DNA from: Methyloversatilis universalis FAM5
Lineage (GTDB): Bacteria; Pseudomonadota; Gammaproteobacteria; Burkholderiales; Rhodocyclaceae
Reading direction: 5' to 3'
Assembly (NCBI RefSeq): GCF_000214035.2
Contig: NZ_AFHG01000029.1
Coordinates: 186,001-250,000, forward strand
Length of the DNA: 64,000 nucleotides
In this document: one piece after another, positions 33,810 through 43,400 of the stretch
Layout: each line of letters starts with the position of its first letter
Numbering within the stretch: the stretch's first letter is position 1
Notes under the pieces: model-generated
Seen by the model: the letters and a program-made list of their open reading frames with translations, nothing else
Databases searched by the model: none
Told to the model about the DNA's origin: nothing
Made by a program: the position numbers and the translations under genes

Positions 33810-35240
33810 ATGGAAAGCGGCCTGATCGATTCCGCGCTGGCCCGGTTCCGTGCCGTGCTCGGCGACGCCTGCGTGCTGACCGATGCGGCCGACACGACGC
33901 CGCATTTCACCGACTGGCGCGGCCGCTACAGCGGCGAGGCGCTGTGCGTGGTGCGTCCGGGCACGGTTGACGAACTGGTACAGGTGGTTCACATCTGCAA
34001 CGAGGCGCGTCTGCCCATGGTGCCCCAGGGCGGCAATACCGGCCTGTGCGGCGGTGCCACGCCACACGCCGGCCGGCGCGAAGTGCTGGTGAGCCTGTCG
34101 CGGCTGGACCGCGTCCGCGCGATCGATCCGGACAACGCCTCGATCACGGTCGAGGCCGGCTGCACGCTGGCGGCCGTGCAGCAGGCCGCACGCGACGCCG
34201 GCCTGCTGTTTCCGCTCAGTCTGGCGTCCGAAGGTTCGTGCCAGATCGGCGGCAACCTGTCGACCAACGCCGGCGGCGTGCACGTGCTGCGTCACGGCAA
34301 TGCGCGTGACCAGGTGCTCGGCCTCGAGGTCGTGCTGCCGGACGGACGGCTGTGGGACGGTCTGCGTGCGCTGCGCAAGGACAATACCGGTTATGACCTG
34401 AAGCATCTTTTCATCGGTGCGGAAGGCACGCTGGGCTTCATTACCGCGGCTGTGCTCAAGCTCGCGCCGCAGCCGACCGACACCGCGCTGGCCTGGGTTG
34501 CGCTCGATGGCCCGCAGCGTGCGATCGACCTGCTGCACCGGCTCCAGGCCGGCGCAGGTGACGCGCTCAATGCTTTCGAAGTGGTCGGCCGCACCGCGCT
34601 TGAAATGGTGCTGCAGCACATCCCCGGCGCGCGTGATCCGCTGTCGGTTCCGGCGCCCTGGTACGCGCTGGTGGAACTGGCCGGCAGCGGAGACCGGATC
34701 AGCGACCGGCTGGAAGCGCTGCTCGCCGCCTGCATGGCGTCCGGCACAGTGCGCGATGCGGTGATCGCTCAGGACGGCGCACAGGCCCTCGCGCTGTGGT
34801 CGCTGCGCGAAAACATTTCTGAGGCACAGCGCATCGAGGGCTTCAGCGTGAAGCACGACATCAGCGTGCCGGTGGGGGCCATCCCGCAGTTTCTCGAGGT
34901 GGCCGGTGAGCGGCTTGAGGCTGAACTGCCCGGTGTGCGCATCGTTGCCTTCGGCCATGCCGGCGACGGCAATCTGCACTACAACCTGTCGTTCAGCGAT
35001 GCGTCGGATAACGCGCGGCTGGTGGCGGACGCACAGGTCGCGAACGCGGTGGTCTACGAGGCGGTGAGGGCGCTCAATGGTTCGATCTCTGCCGAACACG
35101 GCATCGGCCAGCTCAAGCGCGCGCTGCTGGGCGAGTGCAAGAGCGTGGTCGAGATGGACATGATGCGGGCCATCAAGCGCGCATTCGATCCGCATGCATT
35201 GATGAACCCGGGGAAGGTGCTGCCTGAATACGGCGAGTGA
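33810..35240 (+). CDS. FAD-linked D-2-hydroxyacid dehydrogenase (GlcD/D2HGDH family)
   Basis: A 476-residue flavoenzyme of the vanillyl-alcohol-oxidase superfamily. The FAD-binding PCMH segment is PQGGNTGLCGGATPH, followed by LSLASEGSCQIGGNLSTNAG. The C-terminal domain has the metal/substrate motifs GHAGDGNLHYN and SAEHGIGQLKR. D-lactate, D-2-hydroxyglutarate and glycolate dehydrogenases share these features, and the length fits D-2-hydroxyglutarate dehydrogenase best. No glcE or glcF follows, arguing against a glycolate oxidase complex. GGAGGCGCAGCGGC precedes the ATG. Confidence 0.88.
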   Translation: MESGLIDSALARFRAVLGDACVLTDAADTTPHFTDWRGRYSGEALCVVRPGTVDELVQVVHICNEARLPMVPQGGNTGLCGGATPHAGRREVLVSLSRLDRVRAIDPDNASITVEAGCTLAAVQQAARDAGLLFPLSLASEGSCQIGGNLSTNAGGVHVLRHGNARDQVLGLEVVLPDGRLWDGLRALRKDNTGYDLKHLFIGAEGTLGFITAAVLKLAPQPTDTALAWVALDGPQRAIDLLHRLQAGAGDALNAFEVVGRTALEMVLQHIPGARDPLSVPAPWYALVELAGSGDRISDRLEALLAACMASGTVRDAVIAQDGAQALALWSLRENISEAQRIEGFSVKHDISVPVGAIPQFLEVAGERLEAELPGVRIVAFGHAGDGNLHYNLSFSDASDNARLVADAQVANAVVYEAVRALNGSISAEHGIGQLKRALLGECKSVVEMDMMRAIKRAFDPHALMNPGKVLPEYGE

Positions 35241-35321
35241 CTGACCATGCCATATGGGTATTCATTCGGAATCGGATGTCTGTCTGCGGCACGGTCGTAA
35301 AAATTTTTTCGCCGAAAGCGC

Positions 35322-35349
35322 TTTACAAACGCTGATCACTGTTTATAAT
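35322..35349 (+). promoter_or_regulatory. Strong sigma-70 promoter for the tRNA cluster
   Basis: TTTACA (35322-35327), 16 bases, TATAAT (35344-35349). The following GC-rich discriminator (GCGCTCCTC) is typical of stable-RNA promoters under stringent control. The first tRNA begins 16 bases after the -10 box. Confidence 0.88.
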
Positions 35350-35365
35350 GCGCTCCTCTTTCGAC

Positions 35366-35441
<76 letters not shown>

Positions 35442-35502
35442 AGGTTTCTGACCTGGGCGTGAAAGAGAAAAGCAGTAAAGATGCACCGAGTTTCACCACT
35501 AG

Positions 35503-35578
35503 GTCCCCATCGTCTAGAGGCCTAGGACACCGCCCTTTCACGGCGATAACCGGGGTTCGAATCCCCGTGGGGACGCCA
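35503..35578 (+). tRNA. tRNA-Glu (TTC), copy 1
   Basis: A 76-base tRNA with CCA encoded. The acceptor GTCCCCA pairs with TGGGGAC, the anticodon is TTC in CTTTCAC, and the T loop TTCGAAT is present. It is identical by eye over its full length to copy 2 at 35793. Confidence 0.97.
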
Positions 35579-35626
35579 GCGATAAGCTGGCGTGCAAGTC
35601 CGGAAGCAGTCTGCCGGCACCAACAT

Positions 35627-35703
35627 GGAGTGGTAGTTCAGTTGGTTAGAATACCGGCCTGTCACGCCGGGGGTCGCGGGTTCGAGTCCCGTCCACTCCG
35701 CCA
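35627..35703 (+). tRNA. tRNA-Asp (GTC), copy 1
   Basis: A 77-base tRNA with CCA encoded. The acceptor is GGAGTGG, paired with CCACTCC; the anticodon is GTC in CTGTCAC; the T loop is TTCGAGT. It follows tRNA-Glu by 48 bases and is repeated at 35919. Confidence 0.97.
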
Positions 35704-35744
35704 ACACACGTCGCGCTGTCTCAGGGCAGGGCGATGACGGAAGA

Positions 35745-35766
35745 GGTCGCGAAAGCGGCCTTTTTT
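35745..35766 (+). terminator. Intrinsic terminator between the two Glu-Asp units
   Basis: GGTCGC-GAAA-GCGGCC (one wobble, GNRA loop) followed by six T residues. It would end the Ala-Glu-Asp transcript, implying that the second pair is made by read-through or from its own promoter. Confidence 0.78.
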
Positions 35767-35792
35767 GTTGTCGATGAAAGTCGACAACCCTG

Positions 35793-35868
35793 GTCCCCAT
35801 CGTCTAGAGGCCTAGGACACCGCCCTTTCACGGCGATAACCGGGGTTCGAATCCCCGTGGGGACGCCA
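35793..35868 (+). tRNA. tRNA-Glu (TTC), copy 2
   Basis: A second intact 76-base tRNA-Glu with the same acceptor, TTC anticodon and CCA end as copy 1. It lies in the duplicated Glu-Asp unit after a terminator. Confidence 0.97.
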
Positions 35869-35918
35869 GCGCCACGCTGGCCTGCTAGTCCGGACGCGCT
35901 CGCGCCGGCACCGATTCT

Positions 35919-35995
35919 GGAGTGGTAGTTCAGTTGGTTAGAATACCGGCCTGTCACGCCGGGGGTCGCGGGTTCGAGTCCCGTCCACTCCGCCA
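35919..35995 (+). tRNA. tRNA-Asp (GTC), copy 2
   Basis: A second intact 77-base tRNA-Asp, matching copy 1. The 50-base spacer from tRNA-Glu copy 2 is related to, but clearly diverged from, the 48-base spacer of copy 1. Confidence 0.97.
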
Positions 35996-36030
35996 ACATC
36001 CGGGCTGCGGTCCTGCCGACCGCAGCTGAA

Positions 36031-36056
36031 GAAAGGGCCGCATCCGCGGCCCTTTC
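36031..36056. terminator. Terminator after the tRNA cluster
   Basis: GAAAGGGCCGC and GCGGCCCTTTC form an 11-bp stem with an ATCC loop. The A-rich left flank and T-rich right flank suit both the tRNA cluster and the convergent GGDEF gene. Confidence 0.85.
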
Positions 36057-36120
36057 TCGTTTCCGACCTTGCGATCTTCGTCCCGAGCGTTTGCGCAGCC
36101 CTTCCGGCGTCCGGTGAGGC

Positions 36121-37143
36121 TCAGAACAGTTCGATCGCGCCGCTGTTGTTCACCTCGCTGAGCAGCCCTGACTGCAGCAGCGACTCGTAGGAGTGCACCT
36201 GGTTACGCCCGTTGCGCTTGGCGTGGTAGACCGCCCGGTCGGCGCGGTCCACCGCGCCACTGGCGTTGTCCATCGGCCGCAGCCGGGTGAAGCCCACGCT
36301 GGCGGTGATCGAGCCGACCTGGGGAAAGGCGAAGCTGGCGAGCTGCTGGCGGAAGAAATCGAAAGCCAGATGCGCTTCGTCGTCATCTTCCGCACGCAGC
36401 AGCACGATGAATTCCTCGCCGCCGAAACGGTAGAGGTGTTCGCTGTGGCGGAAGGCGGTGCGCAGGATGCGTGCGACCAGCAGCAGTACCTCATCGCCGA
36501 TCAGGTGACCGTAGCTGTCATTGACCCGCTTGAAGTGATCGACGTCGACCACGCCCAGCCACCAGGTGGGCACCGGGATGTCGTCGTTGACAGCGGCGCT
36601 CATGGTGTCCAGACACTTCAGGAACTGTTCGTCGAAGGTCTTGCGGTTGAGCAGGCCGGTCAGGCTGTCACGCTCGCTGTAGTCGAGCAGGCTGATCTGG
36701 TTGCGATAGATCTTCAGCAGCCCGGTGACCAGCCGCAGCTGCACCGGCAGCAGCGGCTGTTCGCTGACCAGTTCGATGATGCCGAAGCGTCTTGCTCCGG
36801 CCCATACCGCGAACAGGTTGAGCCAGGGGCCTTCCTGGTTTTCGAAGGGCAGGTCGAGCAGGGGTTCTTCCGATGCGAAAGCCTGTTCGAAATGCGGCTG
36901 GGCGGACAGTGCGGGCAGGGCGTCGAGCGCGGTCCAGCTCGGATCCCCGCTTTCCATGCCCACGCCCTTGCGCATGCGCGCCTGCAGCAGCAGCCGGAGG
37001 TCAGCGACGTCACCCACGCAGCGGTAGAGGCTCAGACGCACCGGATCAAGCCAGTCGCCGAGTACGGATACGAAGGTGCTGTCGATGAGATCGCGATCGC
37101 GGTAACCGGTGAGGTTCGCAACGGATCCGATGAGATCAGACAT
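36121..37143 (-). CDS. Diguanylate cyclase (GGDEF), GAF-like sensor
   Basis: A 340-residue cytoplasmic protein. Residues 1-160 look like a GAF-type sensor (WLNLFAVWAGARRFGIIELV). The GGDEF domain starts DSLTGLLNRKTFDEQF and has the active site RFGGEEF near residue 240, so c-di-GMP synthesis is expected. The inhibitory I-site position reads RHSE instead of RxxD, so product feedback may be weakened. There is no membrane helix. It is monocistronic, converging on the tRNA cluster; its start region is divergent from the PhnD-like gene. Confidence 0.92.
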   Translation of the reverse strand: MSDLIGSVANLTGYRDRDLIDSTFVSVLGDWLDPVRLSLYRCVGDVADLRLLLQARMRKGVGMESGDPSWTALDALPALSAQPHFEQAFASEEPLLDLPFENQEGPWLNLFAVWAGARRFGIIELVSEQPLLPVQLRLVTGLLKIYRNQISLLDYSERDSLTGLLNRKTFDEQFLKCLDTMSAAVNDDIPVPTWWLGVVDVDHFKRVNDSYGHLIGDEVLLLVARILRTAFRHSEHLYRFGGEEFIVLLRAEDDDEAHLAFDFFRQQLASFAFPQVGSITASVGFTRLRPMDNASGAVDRADRAVYHAKRNGRNQVHSYESLLQSGLLSEVNNSGAIELF

Positions 37144-37278
37144 GGGCGGGTTCTGGGCAGGTCATCACGGGTAATCGGTATGTTCTATCGGCCGGACCGG
37201 TGTGCGACTTGAGCGATAGAATCGCCGGTGAGCGGTTCATGCCGCCGTTTTGTCTTGCCCTGTCACCGGCCTGGATCC

Positions 37279-38133
37279 ATGCATTCACGTCTTCAACTGC
37301 GTCATTTCATTGCGCTGTGCGCGACCCTGTTTGCGTCGGCGCTGCACGCGGCCTGCCCGGTCGAGGGCACGGTCACGGTCGGCATCGTTCCCCAGCAGTC
37401 GGCCAGCGAACTGGCCCAGAGCTGGATTCCGCTGCTGAAGGACATGTCGGGCGCCACCGGCTGCGAGTTCCGCTTCGCCACCGCGCCCACCATCACCGAA
37501 TTCGAGAAGCGTCTGGCGCGCGGCGAATACGCCATCGCCTACATGAATCCCTATCACTACGTGGTGTTCCATCAGAGCGCGGGCTACCAGGCATTTGCCC
37601 GCGAGAAGGACCGCAAGCTGCGGGGGCTGCTGGTGGTGCGCAGCGACAGTACGGTGAACTCGGTGCAGGAACTGGACGGCCGGGAGGTGGCCTTCCCGTC
37701 GCCGGCCGCGTTCGCCGCCACGGTGATTCCGCTGGCCGAACTGAAGAAGGGCGGGGTGATCGTGAAGCCGCGTTTCGTCGCCTCGCACGACTCGGTCTAT
37801 CTGAACGTGTCACGCGGCCTGGTGCCGGCCGGCGGCGGCATCGAACGCACGCTGGAAGCCATCGATGCCGACGTGCGAGACCGCTTGAAGGTGATCTGGC
37901 GTTCGGCCGAATATCCGCCGCACGCGTTCGCCCGGTTGCCGGGCGCGCCCGAGGCGCTGGGCCGCAGCTTCCTGGAAGGCGTGCAGGCGGTCGCGGCGAC
38001 CCCGCAGGGTGCGGCGCTGCTGAAGCAGATCGGCTTCAAGGGCCTGGTACCGGCCCAGGACAGGGACTGGGATCCGATCCGCGCGCTCGACATCAGGGTG
38101 CTGGACGCCCTGCTGGCCGAGCCGGCCCGCTGA
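37279..38133 (+). CDS. PhnD-like periplasmic phosphate/phosphonate-type binding protein
   Basis: A 284-residue exported binding protein. The ATG at 37279 opens the signal peptide (HFIALCATLFASALHAA); the frame is open upstream without signal character. Motifs of the PhnD/phosphite family are LTVGIVPQQ-like TVTVGIVPQQSASELAQSW, the ligand-contact YAIAYMNPYHYVVF, and LRGLLVVRSDSTVNSVQEL. No ABC permease or ATPase follows. Instead a hybrid histidine kinase starts 7 bases after the stop, so the protein most likely senses a ligand for that kinase rather than feeding a transporter. The ligand is unknown. Confidence 0.85.
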   Translation: MHSRLQLRHFIALCATLFASALHAACPVEGTVTVGIVPQQSASELAQSWIPLLKDMSGATGCEFRFATAPTITEFEKRLARGEYAIAYMNPYHYVVFHQSAGYQAFAREKDRKLRGLLVVRSDSTVNSVQELDGREVAFPSPAAFAATVIPLAELKKGGVIVKPRFVASHDSVYLNVSRGLVPAGGGIERTLEAIDADVRDRLKVIWRSAEYPPHAFARLPGAPEALGRSFLEGVQAVAATPQGAALLKQIGFKGLVPAQDRDWDPIRALDIRVLDALLAEPAR

Positions 38134-38140
38134 ACCGGTC

Positions 38141-40456
38141 ATGAGCGGCTTTCGCATCGCCCGCATGTCCTTCCGCTGGAAGGCCATCATCGGCATCGCG
38201 CTGATCGAGGCCATCACGCTGTCGGTCACCATTTTCGGCGCGCTCGGCCAGATGGAGCGCTCGCAGGCCGATCTGATACGCCGCAGCGCCCAGGTGGCGG
38301 CTTCGCTTTTTTCGGCGGCGGTGTCCGACGCGCTGATCGCCAGCGATCTGGCCAAGGTGGAGGCGGTGTCGCTGGACCTGGTATCGCGCGAGGAAGCGGT
38401 GTTCGTGCGGGTGTTCGACCAGGACGGGCGCGAAGTGGTGGCGCGTGGCGACCCGGATGCACTGGCCCGGCCGTTCGAAGCCATGGACGACCCGCTGGCC
38501 GAAGGGCAGGACCTGTACGCCTTCCAGACCGACATCAGGGCGGGCCAGGTGGTGGCCGGTCGGGTCCAGCTCGGCATCGACAGCCGGCAGGCCCGACTCA
38601 AGGTGGCGCAGGCAAACCGGCTGGCCGCCATGGTGGCCGCGCTGGGCATGGCGCTGGCCGCGCTGTTTTCCTGGCTGCTGAGCGGCTGGCTGGCGGCCGG
38701 CATACGCCGTCTGTCCGATGGCGCGCAGCGCATCGCGTCCGGCCAGCTCGATGCACGGGTCGCCGAACAGGGCGAACGCGAACTGAGCGTGCTGGCGCAG
38801 ACCTTCAACGCCATGGCGGCCTCGCTCCAGACGCGCGAGCAGGAGCGCGAAGCCCTGCTCGCGCGCGCCGAGCAGGCGGTGTCGGACGCGCGCGAAGCCA
38901 GCCGCGCCAAGAGCGCCTTCCTGGCGGCGATGAGCCACGAAATCCGCACGCCGCTGAATGGCGTGGTCGGCCTCGCCCGCATCCTGGCAGAGCACGCCGG
39001 TACCGGCGCCATGGCCGACCACGGTCGCCAGCTCGGCATCGCGGCCGACCAGCTGCGCATGATCGTCAATGACATCCTCGATTTTTCGAAGATCGAAGCC
39101 GGCAAGCTCGATCTCGAAACCATTCCGTTCGCGCTGCCCGACCTGCTGGACACCTGCCGCGCCACCTTCACGTCACAGGCCCAGGACAAGGGGATCGCGC
39201 TGGCGTTTTCGCTTGCGCCTGATGTGCCGCCGGCGCTGGTCGGCGACCCGACCCGGCTGGCGCAGATCCTGAACAACTTCGTGTCGAACGCGATCAAGTT
39301 CACGGCCAGCGGGCGCATTGACGTCGGGCTGTCGCTGCAGGAGCGGGTGGACCGCATGGTGAAGCTGCGCATGACCGTGCGGGATACCGGCCGCGGCATT
39401 GCCCGCGACGACATCGCCGCGCTGTTCGAGCCCTTCGTCCAGGCCGACGCGTCGGTGGTGCGCAGTCACGGAGGTACCGGACTCGGCCTGACCATCTGCA
39501 AGCGGCTGGCGGAAGCCATGGGCGGCAGCGTGGGCGGCGACGGCGAGCCCGGCGTGGGCGCCACCTTCTGGGCCGAGGTCTGGCTGGAAGAGTCGGACAT
39601 CGATGCCGTGCGCGACGCGGCACGCAGGGTGGCTGAGGCGTCGCTCAGCGATCTCCGCGTGCTGGTGGTCGACGACGTCGCGGTCAACCGCACCGTGGCC
39701 GCCCATCTGGTCGAGCGGGCCGGCGCCCACGCCGAGCAGGCCGGCAACGGCCGCGAGGCGCTGGAGCGTGTGGTGGCGGGCGGCATCGACCTGGTGCTGA
39801 TGGACATCCAGATGCCGGTGATGGATGGCAAGACCGCCACCCGCGAAATCCTGGCCCGCCTCGGTGCGGCCGCACCGCCCATCGTCGGGCTGACGGCGCA
39901 CGCGGTGGCCGAAGAGCGCGACGAATGTCTGGCGCTCGGCATGCGCGCCTACCTGACCAAGCCGATCGACACGCACGCCCTGCTGGGCGTGCTGGCGCAT
40001 ACCGCGGCCGCCCTCGATCGCGCCGGCAGCGTGCCGGTGCCTCGCGCGCCGGTGGCGGCGTCCGTTCCGGAGACGCCGCCGGATGCGGCGCCGGTGACTG
40101 CGCCGGTCATCGACCTGTCCGCGGTGTCCGACCAGTTCGACGGTGATCTCGATCTTTACCGTGACATCCTGCTGACCACGCTGGACGAGGTGCGCGCGCT
40201 GCGCGACCGGCTGGCGGCCGGCATCGGTACGCTGTCCGACAGCGATCTGGTCCGCCAGATCCATGCGCTCAAGGGCGTCTGTCTCAATCTGTGCTTTGCC
40301 CGGGCCGGCGCGCAGGCCGCTGCACTGGAGCGCGCGCTGCGCAGCGGCGGGCTGTCAGCCGAACCGCTGAACGCCGCGTTGCAGGATTTCCTCGTCGTAC
40401 TGGATCAGGCGGTCGCTGCGGCCGACGCCCATCTGGCCGCGGCCAGCGCATCCTGA
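38141..40456 (+). CDS. Hybrid sensor histidine kinase with receiver and HPt domains
   Basis: A 771-residue inner-membrane kinase. Two helices (about 15-35 and 168-188) bracket a periplasmic sensor of some 130 residues. HAMP, a DHp domain with MSHEIRTPLNG, the HATPase with NNFVSNAIKF, DTGRGIA and GGTGLGLTI, a receiver with DLVLMDIQMPVMDG and the switch lysine in YLTKPID, and a C-terminal HPt with IHALKGVC follow. This is a full internal phosphorelay. It is translated 7 bases after the PhnD-like gene. No output regulator is adjacent; a diguanylate cyclase is 1 kb upstream on the other strand. Confidence 0.94.
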   Translation: MSGFRIARMSFRWKAIIGIALIEAITLSVTIFGALGQMERSQADLIRRSAQVAASLFSAAVSDALIASDLAKVEAVSLDLVSREEAVFVRVFDQDGREVVARGDPDALARPFEAMDDPLAEGQDLYAFQTDIRAGQVVAGRVQLGIDSRQARLKVAQANRLAAMVAALGMALAALFSWLLSGWLAAGIRRLSDGAQRIASGQLDARVAEQGERELSVLAQTFNAMAASLQTREQEREALLARAEQAVSDAREASRAKSAFLAAMSHEIRTPLNGVVGLARILAEHAGTGAMADHGRQLGIAADQLRMIVNDILDFSKIEAGKLDLETIPFALPDLLDTCRATFTSQAQDKGIALAFSLAPDVPPALVGDPTRLAQILNNFVSNAIKFTASGRIDVGLSLQERVDRMVKLRMTVRDTGRGIARDDIAALFEPFVQADASVVRSHGGTGLGLTICKRLAEAMGGSVGGDGEPGVGATFWAEVWLEESDIDAVRDAARRVAEASLSDLRVLVVDDVAVNRTVAAHLVERAGAHAEQAGNGREALERVVAGGIDLVLMDIQMPVMDGKTATREILARLGAAAPPIVGLTAHAVAEERDECLALGMRAYLTKPIDTHALLGVLAHTAAALDRAGSVPVPRAPVAASVPETPPDAAPVTAPVIDLSAVSDQFDGDLDLYRDILLTTLDEVRALRDRLAAGIGTLSDSDLVRQIHALKGVCLNLCFARAGAQAAALERALRSGGLSAEPLNAALQDFLVVLDQAVAAADAHLAAASAS

Positions 40457-40496
40457 TGCCGATTCAATTCCACTTACATCTCCGACTTCCGCTGCC

Positions 40497-43400
40497 ATGA
40501 CGATTTCATCGCTCAAATCCCGCCCCGCGCTGCGCAAGACCCTGTTCGGACTGGTTGCGGGCCTGGTGCTGTTCGGACTGCTCGGCGCCTTCGCCGCACC
40601 GCATCTGGTGCGTTCGCTGGCTGAAAAGCACGGCTCCGCCTTCCTCGGCCGCACGCTGACGGTGCAGGAGGTCGCGATCAACCCCTACACGCTGGAGCTG
40701 AGCGCCTCCGGCATCCGGCTGCTGGAAGCCAATGGCAAGGACGAGGCGCTCACGCTTGACCGGGTGGCGGTCGATGTCGAGTGGTCCTCGCTGTTCAGGG
40801 GCGCGCCGGTGGTGCGTTCGGTCGAGGTGGACCGGCCAGTGCTGAAAGTGGTCCGGCTGGACGAGCACGGGCAGTTCAACTTCAGCGACGTGCTGCAGAA
40901 GATTCTCGACCAGCCGCCGAGCGAGGAGCCGGCGCGCTTCTCGATCAACAACATCCAGCTGCGTGACGGCCGCATCGACATCGACGACCAGCCCTTCGCG
41001 CGCAAGCACGTGATCAGTGACATCCGGCTTGGCCTGCCCTTCGTGTCCAACCTGCCGGCCGACGTCGAACTGTTCGTCGAACCGTCGCTGGCAGCGCGCA
41101 TCAACGATGCCCCGTTCTCGCTCAACGGCAAGGTGAAGCCCTTCGTCGAAGAGCGTGAAGCGGCGCTCAAGATCGAATTCAACGCACTCAATCTGGCGCG
41201 TTTCGACGAATACTCGCCGGTGCCGCTGGGTTTCCGCATCACCTCCGGTTCGCTCGACACCGACATTGAGCTGAGTTTCCGCCAGGCCAGGGCCGGCGGT
41301 GACCCGCTGATCGCGCTGCATGGCGCGGTGGAACTGCGCGACCTCGAGCTGGACAGCCGCGACGGCAAGCCGCTGTTCAAGCTGCCGGCACTCGATGTGG
41401 TGCTGAACGAGATCCAGCCGCTGGCCGGCAAGATCGACATTGCCAGCATCCGCATCGACCAGCCGGATTTCGAGATCGCCCGCGGCAAGGACGGCCGGCT
41501 CAACCTGCTGGCGCTGCAGCCGCGGCCGCGTGCCGGCGCGGCCGAGACCGCGCCGGCCCCGACCGCAGCCAGACCGGCGGCACCGCCCGAGGTGAAGGTG
41601 GGGCTGTTCGAGGTGATGCAGGCCCGCGTGGCCTTTACCGACGAGCAGCCGGCCAAGGCTTTCAGCTACGCGATCGAGCCGATGGACATCGTGCTGCGCG
41701 ATTTCTCGCTGCAGGGCGACGAACCGGCCACGCTGGTGATTGGCGCCCAGGGCGAAGGCAATGTGCGGCTGTCTCTGGACGCCAAGCTGCGCGCCTCCAA
41801 GCCCGACATCGAGGGCGAACTGACGGTGAGCGGGGTCGACCTGCCGCGCTTCAGCCCCTATTTCGCCGACCTGATCAATTTTTCGGTCGATCAGGCACAG
41901 GCGCGCCTGGGCACCCGTTTCGGCCTGCGTGTGGTCGATGGCGCACCGCAGGGCGAGGTGGTCGTGACCGAAGCCGGCATCGCCCGGCTCAAGCTCACGC
42001 GCCGCGGCGAGAAGCAGCCCTTCGCCCAGGCGGAGGACATTTCGGTCACCGGCGCCCGCATCGACGTATCGACCCACAAGGTGGCGGTGGACAGCGTGGA
42101 TCTGATCAAGCCGCGTCTGCGCGCCGCGCGCCTGGCCGACGGCGGCATCGATCTGGCCGGGCTGGTGCGGGCCGGTGACGCGCCCGCGGCGCCGGCACGA
42201 CCGGCGTCCGCGGCCGGCAGCGGGTCCGGCCCCGCCTGGGTAGCCCAGCTGTCCACCTTCAACCTGAAGGACGGCGCGGTCCGTTTCGAGGACCGGGGCT
42301 TCGCCACGCCGGCGGTGATCGAACTGGACCGGATCGCGCTGAAGCTGGAAAACGTGGGCACCGACCTGAAGCAGAAATCCAAGGTCGATTTCGGTTTCCG
42401 CGATGCCCGGGGCGGGCTGTTCGGCGCCCGCGGCGGCTTCGCGCTGTCGCCGGTGCAGGCCGATCTCAAACTGGATGCGCGCCGGCTCGACCTGATGGTG
42501 GCCCAGCCCTGGCTGGCGCAGAAGCTCAACGCCGAACTGCTGGCCGGCGTACTCAGCCTGCGCGGCGATCTGGGCGTGAAGACCGAGGGCGCGGACTGGG
42601 CGCTGGCGTGGAACGGTGAAACCAATGTCGAGAACATTCACCTGACCGAAAAGACCAGCGCGGCCGACCTGCTGAAGTGGCGCTCGCTGTTCGCCGGCGG
42701 CATCGCGCTGAAGCTGGACAGCCGCAAGCCGGATCTGCTGGCCGGCCTGTCGATCAATGAGGTGGCGCTGTCGGACTACTTCGCCCGCATCATCGTGTCG
42801 CCGCAGGGCCGGCTCAATCTGCAGGACGTGGTGCGCAAGGACGCGGCCGCACAGTCCGCGCCGACGCCCGCACCGGTCGCCGCCGCGAAGCCTGCGCCGG
42901 CCCCGGCCGCGCCCCCGCCCGCGAAGGGCACCGCCGCCCCGGCGGGCAGCCAGAGTGCGGCGCTGGCGCAGATGATCAATGCGGCGCGTCCGCCGATCGA
43001 TGTGAAGACGGTCGTGATGCAGGGCGGCCGCGTCGATTTCAGCGACTTCTTCATCAAGCCCAACTACCGCGCCCAGCTGTCGGAGCTGGGCGGCCGGGTG
43101 TCCGGCCTCAGTTCCGCGTCGGGCACGGCCGGTGAGGTCGAACTGCGCGGCGTGGTCGAAGGGTCGGCACCGATCAGCATCACCGGCCGCATCAATCCGC
43201 TGGCCGAATCGCTCTTCCTCGACATCAAGGCCAGTGCGCGCGGCATCGAACTGGCGCCGCTGTCGCCGTATTCCGGCAAGTACGTCGGCTACGGCATCGA
43301 GAAGGGCAAGCTGAGCGTGAACATCGCCTACAAGATCGACAAGGACCAGCTGACCGCACAGAACAACGTGATCCTGGACCAACTCACCTTCGGCAGCCCG

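Noticed and set aside
31840-35195. Long antisense frames opposite phaR, rimO and the dehydrogenase
   Set aside because: All are reverse-strand shadows with His/Arg/Gln-rich translations and no motifs.
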